NCBI GenBank assembly: GCA_000715855.1
Contig: KL571308.1
Location: forward strand, 77,296 to 85,453
Direction of reading: 5' to 3'
Origin: Actinoplanes liguriensis
GTDB taxonomy: Bacteria; Actinomycetota; Actinomycetes; Mycobacteriales; Micromonosporaceae
DNA length: 8,158 nt
Part shown: positions 6,089 through 8,158 of the stretch, piece after piece
Layout: each line of letters opens with the position of its first letter
How positions within the stretch are numbered: the first letter of the stretch is position 1
Translations under genes and position numbers: made by a program
The notes under the pieces: model-generated
Database searches by the model: none
Seen by the model: only the letters and a program-made list of their open reading frames with translations
Told to the model about the DNA's origin: nothing

Positions 6089-6104
6089 CCGCGGCAAGCC
6101 GCGG
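6089..6104. repeat. CCGCGG-CAAG-CCGCGG hairpin in leader of the binding-protein gene
   Basis: Two CCGCGG hexamers separated by CAAG can form a 6-bp stem with a 4-nt loop. On the minus strand it lies between a possible -10 (6110-6115) and the GTG at 6063, so it would sit at or near the mRNA 5' end. It could be a transcript-stabilising hairpin or chance in GC-rich DNA. Confidence 0.4.
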
Positions 6105-6109
6105 AGGGT

Positions 6110-6115
6110 GATATA
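6110..6115 (-). promoter_or_regulatory. Possible -10 box of the sugar-transport operon
   Basis: On the minus strand the sequence reads GCTATATCACC, with TATATC as a -10-like hexamer about 47 bases before the GTG start. It is one of the few AT-rich stretches in the spacer. No good -35 is visible. The near-palindrome at 6143-6153 would lie just upstream, where a repressor could block the promoter. Confidence 0.3.
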
Positions 6116-6142
6116 GCGATGGCGACGGCGGTCACCGAGTTC

Positions 6143-6153
6143 CGGAACTTTCG
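6143..6153. promoter_or_regulatory. Imperfect operator CGGAACTTTCG
   Basis: CGGAACTTTCG differs by one base from the palindrome pattern CGAAASTTTCG, a motif I recall from xylan/xylobiose regulation in Streptomyces (BxlR-type repressor sites, CGAA and TTCG half-sites). It lies 80 bp upstream of the binding-protein GTG, next to the possible -10 at 6110-6115, which suits a repressor site. The second, perfect copy before the GH3 gene makes a shared regulator likely. Confidence 0.5.
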
Positions 6154-6168
6154 AGTGACAGCCGCAAA

Positions 6169-6200
6169 TTAACGCGAGGTTTCGTTAACGTAGGGTTTCG
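6169..6200. repeat. Tandem 16-bp direct repeat in the divergent regulatory region
   Basis: TTAACGCGAGGTTTCG (6169-6184) is followed without gap by TTAACGTAGGGTTTCG (6185-6200); 13 of 16 positions agree. Each unit pairs a TTAACG with a GGTTTCG, and the junction makes the palindrome CGTTAACG. The spacing puts like elements 16 bp apart, roughly one and a half helical turns. TTAACG-N16-TAGGGT also loosely resembles a -35/-10 pair reading toward the GH3 gene. This could be a regulator-binding array or part of a promoter. Confidence 0.55.
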
Positions 6201-6300
6201 CTGTGACGGGTGTCAAGGCCCTTGCCGTAACCGTGCCCGGAGCGCGAGAGTAGGCAGCGTCGGCAGGGCTTTTCCGCCCGTCCGCCCGCAACTCGAGGGA

Positions 6301-6315
6301 CCCGAAAGTTTCGGG
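6301..6315. promoter_or_regulatory. Perfect palindromic operator CCCGAAA-G-TTTCGGG
   Basis: A perfect 7-1-7 palindrome, extendable by four pairs (GGGA with TCCC-type pairing) if one base is bulged, lies 19 bp before the GH3 start codon. Its core CGAAAGTTTCG matches the pattern associated, to my recollection, with BxlR/xylan regulators in Streptomyces. In this position a bound repressor would block transcription of, or access to, the start of the GH3 gene. The regulator gene itself is not in the window. Confidence 0.65.
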
Positions 6316-6334
6316 CCCTATCCGGAGGCAGAGC

Positions 6335-8158
6335 TTGTCCACAAACCCGTTGACCACAGAACAGGTGACCCAGCCGTGGCACGACCCGGCACTGCCCGTC
6401 GCCGATCGCGTCGAGGCACTGCTTGCCGAGATGACCCTCGAGGAGAAGGTCGCGCAGCTGGGCAGCCGCTGGGTCGGCAACGACATGGGCGACACCCATG
6501 ACGAAGGGTACGACCCGGAGGAGCAGCACAACGTCGCGCCGATGCAGGACGTCTTCGCGGCCGGCGGCACGATGCCGCTGGAGGAGGCGGCCCGGCACGG
6601 TCTCGGCCACCTGACCCGGGTGTACGGCAGCGTGCCGCTCACCCCGGCCGAGGGCGCCGCCGAGCTGGTCCGTCAGCAGCGCGTCGTGATGGCGTCCCGG
6701 CTCGGCATCCCGGCCCTGGTGCACGAGGAGTGCCTGACCGGCTTCACCGCGCTGGGCGCGACCGTCTACCCGGCCGCGATCGCGTGGGGCGCCACGTTCG
6801 ACCCGGAGCTGGTCGAGCGGATGGCGGCCGCGATCGGGCGGGACATGGCCGCGCTCGGCGTGCACCAGGGGCTCTCCCCCGTGCTCGACGTGGTGCGTGA
6901 CTACCGGTGGGGGCGGGTCGAGGAGACCATCGGCGAGGACCCCTACCTGGTCTCGATGGTCGGTTCGGCGTACGTCCGTGGTCTGCAGCAGGGTGGCGTC
7001 ATCGCCACCTTGAAGCATTTCGCCGGCTACTCGGCCTCGCGGGGCGCCCGCAACCACGGCCCGGTCGGGATGGGCCGCCGGGAGCTGATCGACGTGGTGC
7101 TGCCGCCGTTCGAGATGGCTGTCCGGCTCGGTGGCGTCCGCTCGGTGATGAACTCCTACTCCGACGTCGACGGTGTCCCGGCCGGCGCCGACCCGTGGCT
7201 GCTCACCGAGGTGCTGCGAAACGAGTGGGGCTTCACCGGCACGGTCGTCTCGGACTACTGGGCGGTCCCGTTCCTGGCCCTGATGCACGGCGTCGCCGAG
7301 GACAACACCGGTGCCGGCGTGCTCGCCCTGGAAGCGGGCATCGACGTCGAGCTGCCGGACACCATCGGGTACGGCGCCGGCCTCGTCGACCGGGTCCGCC
7401 GCGGCGAGGTGCCGGAGGAGCTCGTCGACCGGGCCGCCCGCCGCCTGCTCCTGCAGAAGGCCGAGCTGGGCCTGCTCGACCCGGGCTGGACCCCGGAGTC
7501 GTCGGTGGCCGACGCGGAGTTCACCGACCTGAACACGCCGGAGAACCAGCAGATCGCCATCGACCTGGCCGAGCGCTCGATCGTGCTGCTGGAGACGGGC
7601 ACCGCGCTGCCGGTCACCGAGCCGTTCCGGATCGCCGCGATCGGCCCGTGCGCCGACGACGCCCGGACGTTCCTGGGCTGTTACGCCTTCCCCAACCACG
7701 TGCTCCCCCGCTATCCGCAGTTCGGTCTCGGCCTGGACATCCCGACCGCGCTGGACGGCCTGCGCGCCGAGTTCCCGGCGAACGAGATCACCTACGCCCG
7801 CGGGTGCGAGGTGAGCGGCGGCGACCGCAGCGGTTTCGCCGAGGCGGTCGAGGCGGCACGCGGCGCGGATCTGGCGGTCGTGTTCGTCGGCGACCTGGCC
7901 GGCCTGTTCGGCAAGGGCACCTCCGGCGAGGGCTGCGACGCCGAGGACCTGCGCCTGCCGGGCGTGCAGCCGGAGCTGCTGGAGGAGTTGCTGGCGACCG
8001 GCACGCCGGTGGTCGTCGTGGTGGTCTCCGGCCGGCCGTACGCGCTGGGCGACCTGGACGGCCGGGTGGCCGGGCTGGTGCAGGCGTTCATGCCCGGCCA
8101 GGCCGGTGGCGCCGCGATCGCCGGGGTGCTCAGCGGGCGGATCCAGCCGAGCGGCAAG
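6335..8158 (+). CDS. Glycoside hydrolase family 3 beta-glycosidase (C-terminus beyond window)
   Basis: The frame is open from TTG 6335 to the window end, 608 residues; GGAGG six bases upstream decides this start. No signal peptide is seen (LSTNPLTTEQVTQPWHDPAL), so the enzyme should act in the cytoplasm on imported oligosaccharides. The N-terminal (beta/alpha)8 domain has EEKVAQLGSRW, LGIPALVHEECLTGF, YRWGRVEETIGEDPYL, substrate-binding ATLKHFAGY (K227-H228) and the nucleophile D307 in VVSDYWAV. The second alpha/beta domain begins near SIVLLETG; TSGEG has E532 as candidate acid/base, followed by DLRLPGVQPELLEEL. The FnIII-like end lies outside. GH3 members include beta-glucosidases and beta-xylosidases. 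The divergent importer and CGAAA/TTTCG palindromes favour a BxlA-like beta-xylosidase role, but specificity is not readable here. Confidence 0.93.
   Translation, partial: MSTNPLTTEQVTQPWHDPALPVADRVEALLAEMTLEEKVAQLGSRWVGNDMGDTHDEGYDPEEQHNVAPMQDVFAAGGTMPLEEAARHGLGHLTRVYGSVPLTPAEGAAELVRQQRVVMASRLGIPALVHEECLTGFTALGATVYPAAIAWGATFDPELVERMAAAIGRDMAALGVHQGLSPVLDVVRDYRWGRVEETIGEDPYLVSMVGSAYVRGLQQGGVIATLKHFAGYSASRGARNHGPVGMGRRELIDVVLPPFEMAVRLGGVRSVMNSYSDVDGVPAGADPWLLTEVLRNEWGFTGTVVSDYWAVPFLALMHGVAEDNTGAGVLALEAGIDVELPDTIGYGAGLVDRVRRGEVPEELVDRAARRLLLQKAELGLLDPGWTPESSVADAEFTDLNTPENQQIAIDLAERSIVLLETGTALPVTEPFRIAAIGPCADDARTFLGCYAFPNHVLPRYPQFGLGLDIPTALDGLRAEFPANEITYARGCEVSGGDRSGFAEAVEAARGADLAVVFVGDLAGLFGKGTSGEGCDAEDLRLPGVQPELLEELLATGTPVVVVVVSGRPYALGDLDGRVAGLVQAFMPGQAGGAAIAGVLSGRIQPSGK

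Noticed and set aside
4252..6111. 619-codon plus-strand open frame opposite the transporter genes
   Set aside because: It is the antisense shadow of the permease and binding-protein genes in GC-rich DNA. It translates the adapter (REREMCIRDR) and matches no family.
6185..7699. 504-codon minus-strand open frame
   Set aside because: It is the antisense shadow of the GH3 gene, whose motifs and catalytic residues are clear on the plus strand.
1..8158. CRISPR arrays, tRNA or rRNA genes, toxin-antitoxin or phage-defence modules
   Set aside because: None was recognised on either strand by reading; the repeats seen are short and local.

Overview
The window is very GC-rich actinobacterial chromosome. 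GTG/TTG starts, a Methyltransf_19 (DUF574) SAM methyltransferase and a Tat-type lipoprotein sugar importer suggest a filamentous actinomycete. Micromonosporaceae (Actinoplanes-like) is my guess; Streptomyces-type relatives cannot be excluded.

Left part (1-3027): a minus-strand gene of unknown function cut by the window edge (1-433), and a divergent small plus-strand gene (481-852) whose stop codon directly abuts the stop of a convergent DUF574 methyltransferase (853-1674). Divergent from the methyltransferase is a translationally coupled pair: an unknown 186-aa protein (1769-2329) and an HD-domain phosphohydrolase (2329 onward). The HD protein loses family resemblance after about residue 140 and runs into a low-complexity repeat tail. 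A strong inverted repeat (2894-2953) separates this block from the next operon.

Right part (2970-8158): a carbohydrate-uptake and hydrolysis locus. On the minus strand, in transcription order, lie a Tat lipoprotein sugar-binding protein (6063-4726), a MalF-type permease (4698-3871) and a MalG-type permease (3869-2970). There is no ATPase, as expected where a shared MsiK-type ATPase energises several sugar importers. Divergently on the plus strand is a cytoplasmic GH3 beta-glycosidase (from 6335, open at the window end). The 271-bp spacer holds a perfect CCCGAAA-G-TTTCGGG palindrome before the GH3 gene, a near copy (CGGAACTTTCG) before the binding-protein gene, and a tandem 16-bp repeat. The layout resembles the Streptomyces bxlEFGA xylobiose locus: import an oligosaccharide, split it inside the cell, and repress both transcription units when substrate is absent.

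The most important observation is a sequencing artefact. Positions 4700-4718 are the complete 19-bp synthetic Nextera/Tn5 mosaic end (AGATGTGTATAAGAGACAG), between the binding-protein stop and the first permease. A 9-bp piece of the same element (CTGTCTCTT, 5994-6002) sits inside the binding protein's lipobox, and removing it restores a perfect L-A-A-C. The two point inward and bound a 1,275-bp segment, as at the ends of a tagmentation fragment. The first permease's N-terminus is therefore artificial, and any model starting in the mosaic end (translated as CLLYTS, SYTHL or MCIRDR) is spurious. I found no convincing novel system.
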